Notes: generated from the sequence alone by a model not told the origin. A stretch of 22,194 nucleotides of DNA from Methanobacteriota archaeon (GCA_005878325.1 VBMR01000029.1:1-22194), one strand, 5' to 3'. Numbered from the stretch's first letter, positions 15,753 to 22,194 are shown. Numbers and translations are program-made.

Positions 15753-16447
15753 GCCAGGCGCGGGATTCGATCTTGTTCGAGGGTCGACCCGATTGGCCGA
15801 TGTGGGTCATCCTGACCGTGTTCGGGGTCATCGTGATCGGCCTTGCGGTGTCGTCGGGTGCGAACTACACTTCCGTCGTGGTGGCCCAGTCAGGCGTCAC
15901 GATCGTCCACACGGCGAGCCCGGCGTTTGACGGGACATATCCAAACGGCTCTCTCTCGCCGAGCGGCTCCCTGAACGTTACGCTGAGCCTGCGCGTGAAC
16001 AACCCGAGCGCGAGGACCTTGCATCTGCAGCTCCTCGCCTTCGGCGCGTGGATCGAGGACGGCCCCGCCGAGGCGGGGCTCAATGAGGCCCGTCGTCTTT
16101 CCGACGGACGCCTCCCCAATCCCGGCGGAGATCGGTACTTCTACCAGCTCTTCAGTGAATCCACGGAGGTATCCGAGGAGCGGGTCCCGGCGGCAGGGAA
16201 CGCCAGCTATGACTTCACGTACCTCCTGTCTGGCGCCATCAATCCGAGTCGCTTCAACGCCCTACGGAATATCACGGATTACTGGCTTTCGACGGACGGG
16301 GCGGTCTCGGCCGATCGGTGGGTTTCATGGGTCCGCGTGCAGTTGGTCATCGACGGGGTCCCGCCCGCCTCGTTCCCCACCTCGGCGCCGTACCTTCGAA
16401 CGATTGGAAGGATCGAGCGGGAGGAGGGACTCAACCTTGCGCGATGA
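15749..16447 (+). CDS. Membrane-anchored extracytoplasmic protein of unknown family, coupled to dppF
   Basis: 232 residues; I do not recognise the family. The ATG overlaps the dppF stop codon (ATGA), so it belongs to the transporter operon. Residues 1-16 are a short cytoplasmic start, and about 17-37 (PMWVILTVFGVIVIGLAVSSG) form one membrane helix. The rest is a beta-rich domain predicted outside the cell, with sequons NYT, NGS, NVT, NAS and NIT, suggesting surface glycosylation. LNVTLSLRVNNPSARTLHLQL resembles an Ig-like or LEA-like beta sandwich strand pattern, but this is weak. Its position suggests an accessory subunit of the peptide transporter; it might contact the enlarged DppC domain or the binding-protein stalk, which is inference only. 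Confidence 0.75.
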   Translation: MSQARDSILFEGRPDWPMWVILTVFGVIVIGLAVSSGANYTSVVVAQSGVTIVHTASPAFDGTYPNGSLSPSGSLNVTLSLRVNNPSARTLHLQLLAFGAWIEDGPAEAGLNEARRLSDGRLPNPGGDRYFYQLFSESTEVSEERVPAAGNASYDFTYLLSGAINPSRFNALRNITDYWLSTDGAVSADRWVSWVRVQLVIDGVPPASFPTSAPYLRTIGRIEREEGLNLAR

Positions 16448-16832
16448 ACTGCGTTCCCGGATCCGTCGGTGGGCGAAGAGCCTCCTGATCTCTGCCTTCC
16501 TCGGCCTGTCTCTTGGCTACGCAACATTCTATGCGGTCTTCCCGAACGTCAGCATGCCCGCGGAGGGTGAACCGTCCTTCCTGCTGATTGTTGGGATTCT
16601 CGCCGCGGCGGCCTTCACAACGGGCTTGGTCACGGACGATCTTCCGCAGTCCATGGCGCAATCCATCCTCGCGATCCCGATCGGGATCGGGGTCGCATTC
16701 GGCCTCGCAGTCTCTCCCGCCCTGACCGGGTTCCTCGAGGTGCAGATCGCCGACATTTTTGCGTTCGTCGCCCGCTTCGGCCGCCCATCGCAAGTAATTT
16801 ATCGCCTCGTCGGTTCGGCAACCGCGTGCTGA
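16437..16832 (+). CDS. Small polytopic membrane protein of unknown family
   Basis: 131 residues from a TTG start. The start is set by a strong Shine-Dalgarno (GGAGGG, 16423-16428) 8 bases before the TTG, and by the cationic N-terminus RDELRSRIRRWAKS that immediately precedes the first helix. It overlaps the end of the previous gene by 11 bases. Hydrophobic segments lie at about 14-33 (LLISAFLGLSLGYATFYAVF), 43-62 (FLLIVGILAAAAFTTGLVT) and 72-95 (ILAIPIGIGVAFGLAVSPAL), with a weaker one at the C-terminus. I see no catalytic motif. It is probably the last gene of the transporter operon, and an accessory or stabilising role is possible. The non-ATG start makes it easy for gene callers to miss. 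Confidence 0.7.
   Translation: MRDELRSRIRRWAKSLLISAFLGLSLGYATFYAVFPNVSMPAEGEPSFLLIVGILAAAAFTTGLVTDDLPQSMAQSILAIPIGIGVAFGLAVSPALTGFLEVQIADIFAFVARFGRPSQVIYRLVGSATAC
16795..16804 (+). promoter_or_regulatory. Internal TATA-like box for the AK6-type kinase
   Basis: TAATTTATCG at about 16795-16804, inside the end of the small membrane protein gene, centres 27 bases before the GTG at 16826. It predicts a leaderless transcript beginning at the kinase start codon, which would let the housekeeping kinase be expressed independently of the transporter operon. Confidence 0.45.
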
Positions 16833-17347
16833 TTGCCATTTCGGGGACTCCCGGGACGGGGAAGTCTTCCGTGTGCGCGGCGCTTTCGAGCCGTGGGTAT
16901 GCGGTTGTGGACCTCGATGAGGTCGCGCGGCGGGAGGGGTTCATCGTCAGCCGCGACGCGGCCCGGAGCACGGACGAGGTCGACGTGGAAAAGCTTCGGA
17001 AGGCGCTGCGGGTTCCGGCGAAAATCGTGTTCCTGAAGAGTCATTACAGCCACCTCATGGACGTTGACATTGCGGTGATCCTGCGATGCCGGCCGACGGT
17101 TCTTCGATCCCGACTTGAGGCCCGCGGCTGGCCTCCGGCGAAGATCCGAGAGAACGTCGAGGCGGAGGCGATCGACGTGATTCTCCAAGAAGCCGTGGCA
17201 CGCCTTCAGTCCGTCTTCGAAGTCGAAACGACCGATGCGACCCCGGAGCGGACTGCGGGCGCGGTTCTTGCCATCCTTCAAGGGCGCACGGAAGGTCACG
17301 AGCCCGGCTCGGTGGACTGGAGCCATGAGGTGCTCTCGTGGTACTAG
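16826..17347 (+). CDS. Adenylate kinase-like nucleotide kinase, AK6/Fap7 family
   Basis: 173 residues, the family length. The P-loop is GTPGTGKSS at 7-15. The segment RGWPPAKIRENVEAE, after the core beta strand DIAVILRCRPTVLRSRL, is the characteristic lid/helix of AK6/Fap7. The family has adenylate kinase and ATPase activity, and in archaea and eukaryotes it binds ribosomal protein uS11 during small-subunit maturation. The GTG at 16826 overlaps the previous stop by 7 bases and is placed exactly where the upstream TATA-like box predicts transcription to start. The next gene, a lipid-head-group transferase, overlaps it by 10 bases. The last 20 residues (after LQGRTEG) extend a little past the usual end. 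Confidence 0.9.
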   Translation: MLIAISGTPGTGKSSVCAALSSRGYAVVDLDEVARREGFIVSRDAARSTDEVDVEKLRKALRVPAKIVFLKSHYSHLMDVDIAVILRCRPTVLRSRLEARGWPPAKIRENVEAEAIDVILQEAVARLQSVFEVETTDATPERTAGAVLAILQGRTEGHEPGSVDWSHEVLSWY

Positions 17348-17964
17348 ATCGATTCCGTGCGGCCGGCGATGCCATCTTGGTCCCGGTGGCGCGCCATCTC
17401 CTGAACGTAAATCCGAATACGGTGTCCTGGGCCGGCCTCGTCAGCGCGCTTGGTGCAGGGCTTTGCTTCTATCAAGGCGGTGCCGGGTTTCTCGGAGCTG
17501 CCGTCATCCTCGTTCTGGTGAGTTCGTATTTGGACGCGCTGGACGGGAAGATTGCGCGCCTCGCGAACAAGGCGTCTCCGCGGGGCGACTTCCTGGATCA
17601 TGTGTTCGACCGGTACGCGGATGTCTTCCTCTTGAGCGGAGTGGCCCTCGGCATCTACTGCCAGCTCTGGATCGGACTCGTGGCATTGATTGGCGTGATG
17701 CTGACGTCGTACATGGGGACTCAGGCCCAGGCCGTGGGACAGGGGCGACGCTATGCCGGAATCCTCGGACGGGCCGACCGACTCGTCCTGCTCGTCGTCG
17801 GCGGTGTCATCCAGCTCATCGTGGCCCCGGCTGGCGGCGTGGCATGGGGCGCCTCGTCCGTCGCCTTCCAGCCTCTCGAGTGGTTTATGGTCGTTTTCGC
17901 GGTCTTGGGCAATCTGACGGCGATCCAGAGAGCTTTCGCCATCTGGCGCGGGTTCGCGCCCTAG
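17338..17964 (+). CDS. CDP-alcohol phosphatidyltransferase family, probable archaetidylinositol-phosphate synthase
   Basis: 208 residues. It transfers a head group onto CDP-archaeol in the membrane. The complete family motif D-x2-D-G-x2-A-R-x8-G-x3-D-x3-D is present at D66, D69, G70, A73, R74, G83, D87 and D91; these aspartates bind the metal ions. About six membrane helices are seen, starting with one at about 28-60. The N-terminus (LDRFRAAGDAILVPVARHLL, then NPNTVSW) resembles archaeal inositol-phosphate-using members, so archaetidylinositol phosphate is the likeliest product, though serine or glycerol phosphate as acceptor cannot be excluded. The GTG at 17338 has a GAGGTG Shine-Dalgarno at 17327-17332 and lies inside the kinase gene, so the two are coupled. 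Its stop codon interlocks with the priL stop in a shared CTAG. Confidence 0.88.
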   Translation: MVLDRFRAAGDAILVPVARHLLNVNPNTVSWAGLVSALGAGLCFYQGGAGFLGAAVILVLVSSYLDALDGKIARLANKASPRGDFLDHVFDRYADVFLLSGVALGIYCQLWIGLVALIGVMLTSYMGTQAQAVGQGRRYAGILGRADRLVLLVVGGVIQLIVAPAGGVAWGASSVAFQPLEWFMVVFAVLGNLTAIQRAFAIWRGFAP

Positions 17965-19001
17965 ACCGCGGTCGCGGGGCTCTCGCGTCGGGGCCGGGTC
18001 TCTCTTCCATTGAGCCGATTGTTGGAGAGCGGATGCCGGATCGACAGGCAGATCCGGTCTGGGCCCGGGCAGATCCCATAGGACTTCATCGTCGAGCACT
18101 CCGGCGGCGTGTACTCCGTCGGGCTCGAGGTGCCAGTGATGTGGTCGATCTGGTACTTCGTCACGTCCGCGGCGAAGTCGGGCACGTCGCCGAAGACGCG
18201 AAAGATCTCCTCGTTGCCCAGGCCGATGTGATGGAGGAACGCGACGATCGCGAAGCGTCCCATGTGCGGCACGTTCTCGTGGTTCTGGATCTGGGCGAGC
18301 AGGTTGTACATGCACGGGGGGAAGCGGGTGATGCTCACCTTCCCGATGTCCTCCGCCTTGAAGGTCGCCTTCTTCGCGTCGAGGAGCCCGCGGATCTCCC
18401 TGAGGTCCGTTCGGAAGGCGCTCCAGATTTCGTCGTTCACGGGCAGGGGGAGGCCTTGCTCGATGTGCCGCTGAATCGCGTTCCGCAGGACGCGCAGCGC
18501 CTTATCCCGTCGGAGGCGGACGAAGCCTCGCTCGACGCGCTGGTTGATCAGCTTCCACGGGGTCTCGCGCATCGTGCTCGTGAAACGGAGGAAGTCGGAG
18601 AAGTGGAGCCGGAACCCTCCGTCCTCGCGGCGAAGGTCCATCGGCAACTGGGCCGCCAGGTGCACGACCACGTCATCGGAATCGTCCTTCAACAAGGCTT
18701 CCGCGACGATCGCCTCTCGCAGGGCGAACCGTCGAATCAGGTACGTGTCCTCCAAGGCCGAGACGAGGATCCGCGCGACGGGATACGCGAGAAGCTGCGA
18801 CAGCTGATCCGCGGGCGCAACCGCCACACGGTTCGGCTCGGGTCCCCGTTCGAGGGCCTCCAGGACCCGCGCTTTCCCGGCGGCACGGGCTCGGGCATAC
18901 GCGGGGTCCCCGAGGACCTCCTCGAGCGGCACGCCTTCCGATTGGATGTAGGCGGACGCCTCTCGGAGGAATGGATACTTGGCGAGGACCCCGAGCTCCA
19001 C
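17961..19001 (-). CDS. priL: DNA primase large subunit, Fe-S protein
   Basis: 346 residues from a GTG start. PriL is the regulatory subunit of the archaeal/eukaryotic-type primase, which makes RNA primers for replication with the catalytic subunit PriS (not in this window). The C-terminal domain has the four cluster cysteines: C230 (FPPCM), C302 (PPECSTM), C311 (YGICPG) and C318 (DRICLS), which hold a 4Fe-4S cluster. The N-terminal helical domain starts with LAKYPFLREASAYI. The frame is open 40 codons further upstream, but those residues are arginine/glycine-rich and unlike PriL. The GTG at 19001 gives the family N-terminus and matches the start predicted by a TATA-like box. It converges on the phosphotransferase gene, the two stops sharing four bases. 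Confidence 0.93.
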   Translation of the reverse strand: MELGVLAKYPFLREASAYIQSEGVPLEEVLGDPAYARARAAGKARVLEALERGPEPNRVAVAPADQLSQLLAYPVARILVSALEDTYLIRRFALREAIVAEALLKDDSDDVVVHLAAQLPMDLRREDGGFRLHFSDFLRFTSTMRETPWKLINQRVERGFVRLRRDKALRVLRNAIQRHIEQGLPLPVNDEIWSAFRTDLREIRGLLDAKKATFKAEDIGKVSITRFPPCMYNLLAQIQNHENVPHMGRFAIVAFLHHIGLGNEEIFRVFGDVPDFAADVTKYQIDHITGTSSPTEYTPPECSTMKSYGICPGPDRICLSIRHPLSNNRLNGRETRPRRESPATAV

Positions 19002-19132
19002 GCCTGCGGGTACGCGGCCACCGCATAAAACCCCACGGGCGGGGTGGGCAAAAGTGCGTTTCCTCGGTCCCCTTCCCCCCGCAGATGCGAGCCGCCAAGG
19101 CCTTTTGTACGACCGGATCATCGCGAGCTCCC
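19002..19132. promoter_or_regulatory. Divergent promoter region between priL and the glycosyltransferase gene
   Basis: This 131-base gap has one TATA-like box for each direction. For priL, GTTTTATGC on the minus strand (plus coordinates 19023-19031) centres about 27 bases before the GTG at 19001. For the glycosyltransferase, CTTTTGTAC at 19102-19110 centres 27 bases before the ATG at 19133. Both genes are therefore predicted to be leaderless. The middle is G/C-rich, and I see no other element there. Confidence 0.5.
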
Positions 19133-20206
19133 ATGGAGACGGCCGGGTATTTCGCGGTCCATTCCCAGGGCCTCGGGCACGCGACCCGCGCGGTGGCCCT
19201 CGCCCGAGGCCTGCGCGAGCGCCGTCCCGACCTCTCGTTCCTGTTCCTCGCGGGAGTCCCTGCCCTGGACCTCATTGCCGCGAGCGGATTCGATGTCCTA
19301 ACCGCGCCGCCGGCCCCGGATTGGCCCGCTACCGGAGGGGTCCTCCAGCCCGTGTGGCGTTGGTACGCGGACTACAGGAAGTACCTCCGCGTTGCGCGGC
19401 GGTTCTTGCGGGTGGAGGGGGATTGGAATTCCTACGGATTCCTCATCTCGGATGGCGAGGTCGCCTCCGTCCGGGAAGCGGTCCGACGGCGGGTGCCGAC
19501 CGCGATGATCCTGAACTCCCTTCGTCGCGCGTTCGCGCAGGATCTCCCTTCGCGGCTCACCGAAGGGCTTGGCAACTTCTGGTTTTCCCGGTTGGCCCGA
19601 AGGATCGACCTGATCCTCGCGGCGGAATCGGCCCCCGACTGGCCCAACGTACGGCGGGTCGGTCCCATCGTTCGGTCGTTCAGCGGCTCGCGGGAGAAGC
19701 TGCGGGAGGATTTCGTCTTCCGGAAGAAGACGATCCTGGTGACGGCCGGCGGTACCGCGATCGGGGATTTCCTCCTGCAGGCCGCCGTGACGGCGTACCG
19801 CGAGTCCCGTCTGGACGGCGTCTCGATGGTCGTCGTGAGCGGGCCGAAGATGACGTGGAAGCCGTCGCCCGGCGTCTACACGTACGGATTCTTGCCGAAC
19901 CTCCAGGACTATGTCTTGGCGTCGGACCTCGTGATCACGACCGCAGGAAAGGAGACGATCAATGAGGCCCTCGCCGCCGGGACCCCGGTGATCGCGATTC
20001 CCCCGAAGGGCCATATGGAAGCCGAGCGGAACGCTGCCGCCTTAGGCTATCGGTTTGAGGACGTCCATCGGCTCAAGGACCTGATTTCGGAGAAACTCGC
20101 CCTCGGTCGGTTACCTCCGCAACCCACGGGGAACGCGGAGGCGGTCCAGCTCCTTCTGGACTTCCTGGACGCGAAGGTGGTCTCGCCCGGGCGTCAGCGT
20201 TCGTAG
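19133..20206 (+). CDS. Glycosyltransferase, MurG-like GT28 fold (MJ1255-like)
   Basis: 357 residues. The N-terminal SQGLGHATRAVALARGL corresponds to the glycine-rich GxGHxxR loop of MurG/MGDG-synthase-type transferases. The C-terminal nucleotide-sugar domain has ILVTAGGTAIGD, YGFLPNLQDYVLASDLVITTAGKETINEALAAGTPVIAIP and GHMEAERNAAAL, the usual UDP-sugar-binding pattern. Archaeal proteins of this type (MJ1255-like) are common, but the acceptor is not known to me; a cell-surface glycan or glycolipid is likely. There is no signal peptide or clear membrane helix, so it should act at the cytosolic face of the membrane. An in-frame ATG at 19085 exists, but 19133 begins the first beta strand and fits the TATA box. 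It converges on the adenosyltransferase gene with a 13-base overlap. Confidence 0.85.
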   Translation: METAGYFAVHSQGLGHATRAVALARGLRERRPDLSFLFLAGVPALDLIAASGFDVLTAPPAPDWPATGGVLQPVWRWYADYRKYLRVARRFLRVEGDWNSYGFLISDGEVASVREAVRRRVPTAMILNSLRRAFAQDLPSRLTEGLGNFWFSRLARRIDLILAAESAPDWPNVRRVGPIVRSFSGSREKLREDFVFRKKTILVTAGGTAIGDFLLQAAVTAYRESRLDGVSMVVVSGPKMTWKPSPGVYTYGFLPNLQDYVLASDLVITTAGKETINEALAAGTPVIAIPPKGHMEAERNAAALGYRFEDVHRLKDLISEKLALGRLPPQPTGNAEAVQLLLDFLDAKVVSPGRQRS

Positions 20207-20739
20207 GACGGGTGTTCCGGGGTCCGCCGTTGTCTTCGCTGGACCCACACGGCCATTTGGTACAGGGCGGACGACAGCCGGTTCATGTACTTCAGAAGCT
20301 CCGGGTTCACCGGCTCCTGTCGAGACAAGGCGACGACCCGGCGTTCCGCCCGCCGCGCGACCGTCCGCGCCCAATGCAATCGGACGATCCGCTCGGTCCC
20401 TCGGGGCAGGATGAACTCCGTGATCTTGCCGACGTCGAACGCGTCGATCGCGGCTTCCAAGCGGCCGACCTGCTGCGGGGTCACCCGGGGGACCTTGGTC
20501 GGTTCCGTCGCGGGGACCATCGCGAGTTCCGCCCCGACGGTGAAGAGATCGTCTTGGATCGTCCTCAAAGTGTCCCGAACCCGTTTGTTGGTCTGTGCGA
20601 CCGCCGCGAGGCCGATGACCGCGTTCAGCTCGTCGACGGCTCCCATCGCCTCCACTCGAGGATCGTCCTTCGATACGCGGTCGGGACCGAGCAGGCCCGT
20701 CGTCCCAGAATCTCCCGATCGCGTGTAGAGCTTGGCCAT
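20194..20739 (-). CDS. Cob(I)alamin adenosyltransferase, PduO type
   Basis: 181 residues. It transfers the 5'-deoxyadenosyl group of ATP to cob(I)alamin to make coenzyme B12. The ATP-binding N-terminus KLYTRSGDSGTTGLL matches the PduO signature, followed by the acidic VEAMGAVDELNAVIGLA helix, the RGTERIVRLHWARTVARRAERRVVAL helix that forms the active site, and YMNRLSSALYQMAVWV near the end (the family usually has LSD where this has LSS). Two adjacent ATG codons (20742 and 20739) overlap the stop of the upstream cobalamin-binding gene. The second is chosen because family proteins start MxKxYTR. GGGTGA at 20749-20744 is close upstream. The pair forms a coupled B12-handling unit. Confidence 0.93.
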   Translation of the reverse strand: MAKLYTRSGDSGTTGLLGPDRVSKDDPRVEAMGAVDELNAVIGLAAVAQTNKRVRDTLRTIQDDLFTVGAELAMVPATEPTKVPRVTPQQVGRLEAAIDAFDVGKITEFILPRGTERIVRLHWARTVARRAERRVVALSRQEPVNPELLKYMNRLSSALYQMAVWVQRRQRRTPEHPSYER

Positions 20740-21656
20740 CATGTCACCCAAGGTTGCGCGGCCTCAAGGCTCGGACGCTTGGGAAATGCCTCGGGATGGA
20801 GGATGTGGGCCAAGAGTTCCAGGCCATCGACGAGTCGGGGTCCCGGCCGGTTGAAATATCCGGACCCGTCCACCGTCCATACGCGATTCGACCGATAGGC
20901 GGGGAGGCCGGTCCACCAGCGAGCCGATGTGACCGTTGGCGCCTCTCGCCGCGTCCGTTCCAAGTCGAACCCGCAAGGCATGAGGACGACGACCTCCGGA
21001 GCCGCGTTCACGATTTCCGTGGGCTCCGCCCGCCGAGAGGGTTTTCCCGGCACGGCGAGCGCGTCGTTTCCGCCCGCGAGTTCGACCATCTCGGGAACCC
21101 AGTGGCCCGCGAGGAAGAGTGGATCGAGCCACTCCAAACACACGGTTTCCGGACGGGTGTCCACGGTGGCGGCGCGGCTGGCGATTCGTTCGATGCGTAC
21201 ACGCAGCGAATCGACGAGGGCACGAGCGGCCTCTTCCGTGCCGCAGAACTCGGCGACGCGTTCGATGTCGGCCAGCACATCCTCGAGGCGGTGAGGGTCC
21301 AAAGACACGATCGAGGGTCGGTGCGGAAGTCGTTCTGCGACCTCTTCGACATCCCCCAGAGTCGGTGCGCACACTTCACAGAGGCCTTGCGTGAGGATAA
21401 GGTCGGGCGCGGTCGAACGGAGGGCGCGCTCGTCCACTTGGTACAACGCTCCGCCGGTCTCCAACCGCCGTCCGACCATCCGGCTCGTCTCCGCGCTCGA
21501 TTTCCCATCGTAGGCCAGGAGAGCTCGGCTGACAGTCGTCTTTCCCACCACTGCGGGTGGATAGTCGCATTCCGGCGAGACGCCCACCAGGTCGTCCTCG
21601 AGGCCGAGGGCGCAGCAAATTTCGGTGGCCGCGGGGAGCAGGGAGACGATTCGCAT
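20739..21656 (-). CDS. Cobalamin-binding protein, BtuF-like, without signal peptide
   Basis: 305 residues with the two-lobe periplasmic-binding fold of BtuF/TroA type. It opens directly with RIVSLLPAATEICCALGLEDDLVGVSPECDYP and continues with LILTQGLCEVCAPTLGDV, LEWLDPLFLAGHWVPEMVELAGG and VVLMPCGFDLERT, all typical of the cobalamin-binding group of this superfamily. There is no signal peptide, lipobox or membrane helix, so it is predicted to be cytosolic. As I recall the family, GVSxECDYP usually has histidine at x, while here it is proline. No BtuC or BtuD transporter genes are adjacent. Its last codons overlap the adenosyltransferase start, so it may deliver or hold B12 for that enzyme; this is inference. 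A TATA-like CCTTTTAG lies about 35 bases upstream. Confidence 0.85.
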   Translation of the reverse strand: MRIVSLLPAATEICCALGLEDDLVGVSPECDYPPAVVGKTTVSRALLAYDGKSSAETSRMVGRRLETGGALYQVDERALRSTAPDLILTQGLCEVCAPTLGDVEEVAERLPHRPSIVSLDPHRLEDVLADIERVAEFCGTEEAARALVDSLRVRIERIASRAATVDTRPETVCLEWLDPLFLAGHWVPEMVELAGGNDALAVPGKPSRRAEPTEIVNAAPEVVVLMPCGFDLERTRREAPTVTSARWWTGLPAYRSNRVWTVDGSGYFNRPGPRLVDGLELLAHILHPEAFPKRPSLEAAQPWVT

Positions 21657-21686
21657 GCGCTCGCGGCGCGGATAGCCCCCGCCCCG

Positions 21687-21694
21687 CTAAAAGG
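21687..21694 (-). promoter_or_regulatory. TATA-like box for the cobalamin-binding gene
   Basis: On the minus strand CCTTTTAG (plus coordinates 21687-21694) would start transcription near 21663, a few bases before the ATG at 21656, giving a very short leader. I see nothing resembling a cobalamin riboswitch in the 114 bases before the gene. Confidence 0.4.
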
Positions 21695-21716
21695 GTTAGT
21701 TCAAGCGAAGTCGGCG

Positions 21717-21743
21717 GGCCGTTCCACTGAGGGTGAACGGGCC
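21717..21743 (-). terminator. Hairpin between proteasome alpha and the cobalamin-binding gene
   Basis: GGCCGTTC (21717-21724) pairs with GAACGGGCC (21735-21743), leaving one bulged G and a 10-base loop. It lies after the proteasome stop and before the next promoter on the minus strand. It lacks a T-tract, so it could be a weak terminator or just chance pairing. Confidence 0.3.
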
Positions 21744-21763
21744 GCTCCCCTAGAAAGGGAAAG

Positions 21764-21784
21764 CCCCCGCCTAGGCGGCGGGGG
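21764..21784 (-). terminator. GC-rich hairpin spanning the proteasome alpha stop codon
   Basis: A perfect palindrome CCGCCTAGGCGG at 21767-21778 extends to a longer stem over 21764-21784 if one C is bulged. It contains the TAG stop codon. On the minus strand it is followed by CTTTCCCTTTC, a pyrimidine run that might support termination. Confidence 0.35.
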
Positions 21785-22194
21785 CGGGGATGTGCCGGTG
21801 CTCGAACCGCTTCGCAGCGGCCGTGATGATTCCGTGCTCGATGACGGACTTTCCGCCGTTGACGCCTTCGATCGCCTGAGTGACCAGGGAGACCGCGTCG
21901 TCCGCCGGCAGGTCAGGCCGATAGCCCTTCACGATTGCCTCGAGCGCCTCATCCGCGGACTGCCCGATCGCGAACGCGGAACCCTTGAACGTGGTCCCGC
22001 TGGGATCCACCTGGATGAGTTGCACCCCGAGGTGATCCACCCCCGCGAGGAGGACGGACGCGCCAAACGGACGGACCGCGTACATCGTGAACTCGTGGAG
22101 GTATTCGGACAGGTTCCGCGAGAGCGTCCCCACGTCGATCGGCTCGTCGTAGACCACGCGATGGCGTTGGGCGGCGACCCGTACCTGATCGAGG
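21771..22194 (-). CDS. psmA: Proteasome alpha subunit, C-terminal part (5' end outside window)
   Basis: About 140 C-terminal residues are visible, running off the window end. Alpha subunits form the outer heptameric rings of the 20S proteasome and gate entry to the proteolytic chamber; they carry no active site. The visible part starts DQVRVAAQRHRVVYDEPIDVGTLSR, the helix 2 region of alpha subunits (canonically ARVEAQVNRITYDEPI). It continues with VRPFGASVLLAGVD, the most characteristic alpha segment, then VDPSGTTFKGSAFAIG and YRPDLPADDAVSLVTQAI. The N-terminal gating residues are outside the window. The C-terminal tail (RFEHRHIPAPAA) is short and lacks the long charged tail of some homologues. 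Co-translated neighbours upstream cannot be seen. Confidence 0.93.
   Translation of the reverse strand, partial: LDQVRVAAQRHRVVYDEPIDVGTLSRNLSEYLHEFTMYAVRPFGASVLLAGVDHLGVQLIQVDPSGTTFKGSAFAIGQSADEALEAIVKGYRPDLPADDAVSLVTQAIEGVNGGKSVIEHGIITAAAKRFEHRHIPAPAA

Noticed and set aside
17235..19028. A 597-codon open frame on the plus strand covering the CDP-alcohol phosphotransferase and priL
   Set aside because: It is in the wrong frame for the phosphotransferase and antisense to priL, whose four cluster cysteines and family N-terminus are unmistakable. The product has no domain logic.
19085..19132. Upstream ATG (19085) as the start of the glycosyltransferase
   Set aside because: It would add 16 residues before the first beta strand, has no Shine-Dalgarno, and lies upstream of the TATA-like box that positions transcription at 19133.
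21657..21770. Cobalamin riboswitch before the B12-binding gene
   Set aside because: No B12-box or conserved riboswitch helices are visible in the 114 bases, and this class is not expected in archaea.
1..22194. CRISPR array, insertion sequence or prophage
   Set aside because: No regularly spaced repeats, transposase or integrase motifs, or phage genes are seen; genes are densely packed and mostly housekeeping.

Overview
The window looks like a piece of a GC-rich archaeal chromosome, most likely an uncultivated member of the Thermoplasmatota. The archaeal calls rest on a type II (archaeal) glyceraldehyde-3-phosphate dehydrogenase, a proteasome alpha subunit, the Fe-S large subunit of archaeal/eukaryotic primase, an AK6/Fap7-type nucleotide kinase and an archaeal CDP-alcohol phosphotransferase. 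A CoaD-DUF84 fusion and many apparently leaderless genes, with a TATA-like box about 27 bases before the start codon, point toward Thermoplasmata. The lineage is inferred from gene content only.

Layout. 1-2592 (+): the 3' end of an aminotransferase, homoserine dehydrogenase, and a fused phosphopantetheine adenylyltransferase/NTP phosphatase. 2700-3719 (+): archaeal GAPDH. 3747-5355: two tRNA-modification genes, trmJ (-) and truA (+), diverging from a 37-bp promoter. 5475-16832 (+): a large oligopeptide ABC transporter locus. 16826-17964 (+): AK6-type kinase and a CDP-alcohol phosphotransferase. 17961-19001 (-): priL. 19133-20206 (+): an MJ1255-like glycosyltransferase. 20194-21656 (-): cob(I)alamin adenosyltransferase and a cobalamin-binding protein, translationally coupled. 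21771-22194 (-): the C-terminal part of proteasome alpha. No gap between genes exceeds about 135 bases. I saw no rRNA, tRNA, CRISPR array or insertion sequence.

The most unusual part is the transporter locus. The solute-binding protein is a 1491-residue type I membrane protein with a C-terminal stalk of Ig-like domains. The DppC-type permease carries an insertion of roughly 450 residues, beta-rich and propeller-like, between its first membrane helix and the rest of the permease. The DppD-type ATPase has an extra segment of about 120 residues, largely coiled-coil, between Walker A and the Q-loop. Two small membrane proteins of unknown family are translationally coupled downstream. The binding-protein promoter has three TCGAAC repeats spaced by one helical turn and a long dyad over its TATA box; a strong terminator separates this gene from the permease genes, which have a second promoter with the same 11-base TATA element.

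As read here, the DppC frame is broken near 12,820, with a lesion equivalent to losing 3n+1 bases (about 40 residues around the second membrane helix). This is either an assembly or sequencing deletion or a real inactivation, and it must be settled before calling the transporter functional.
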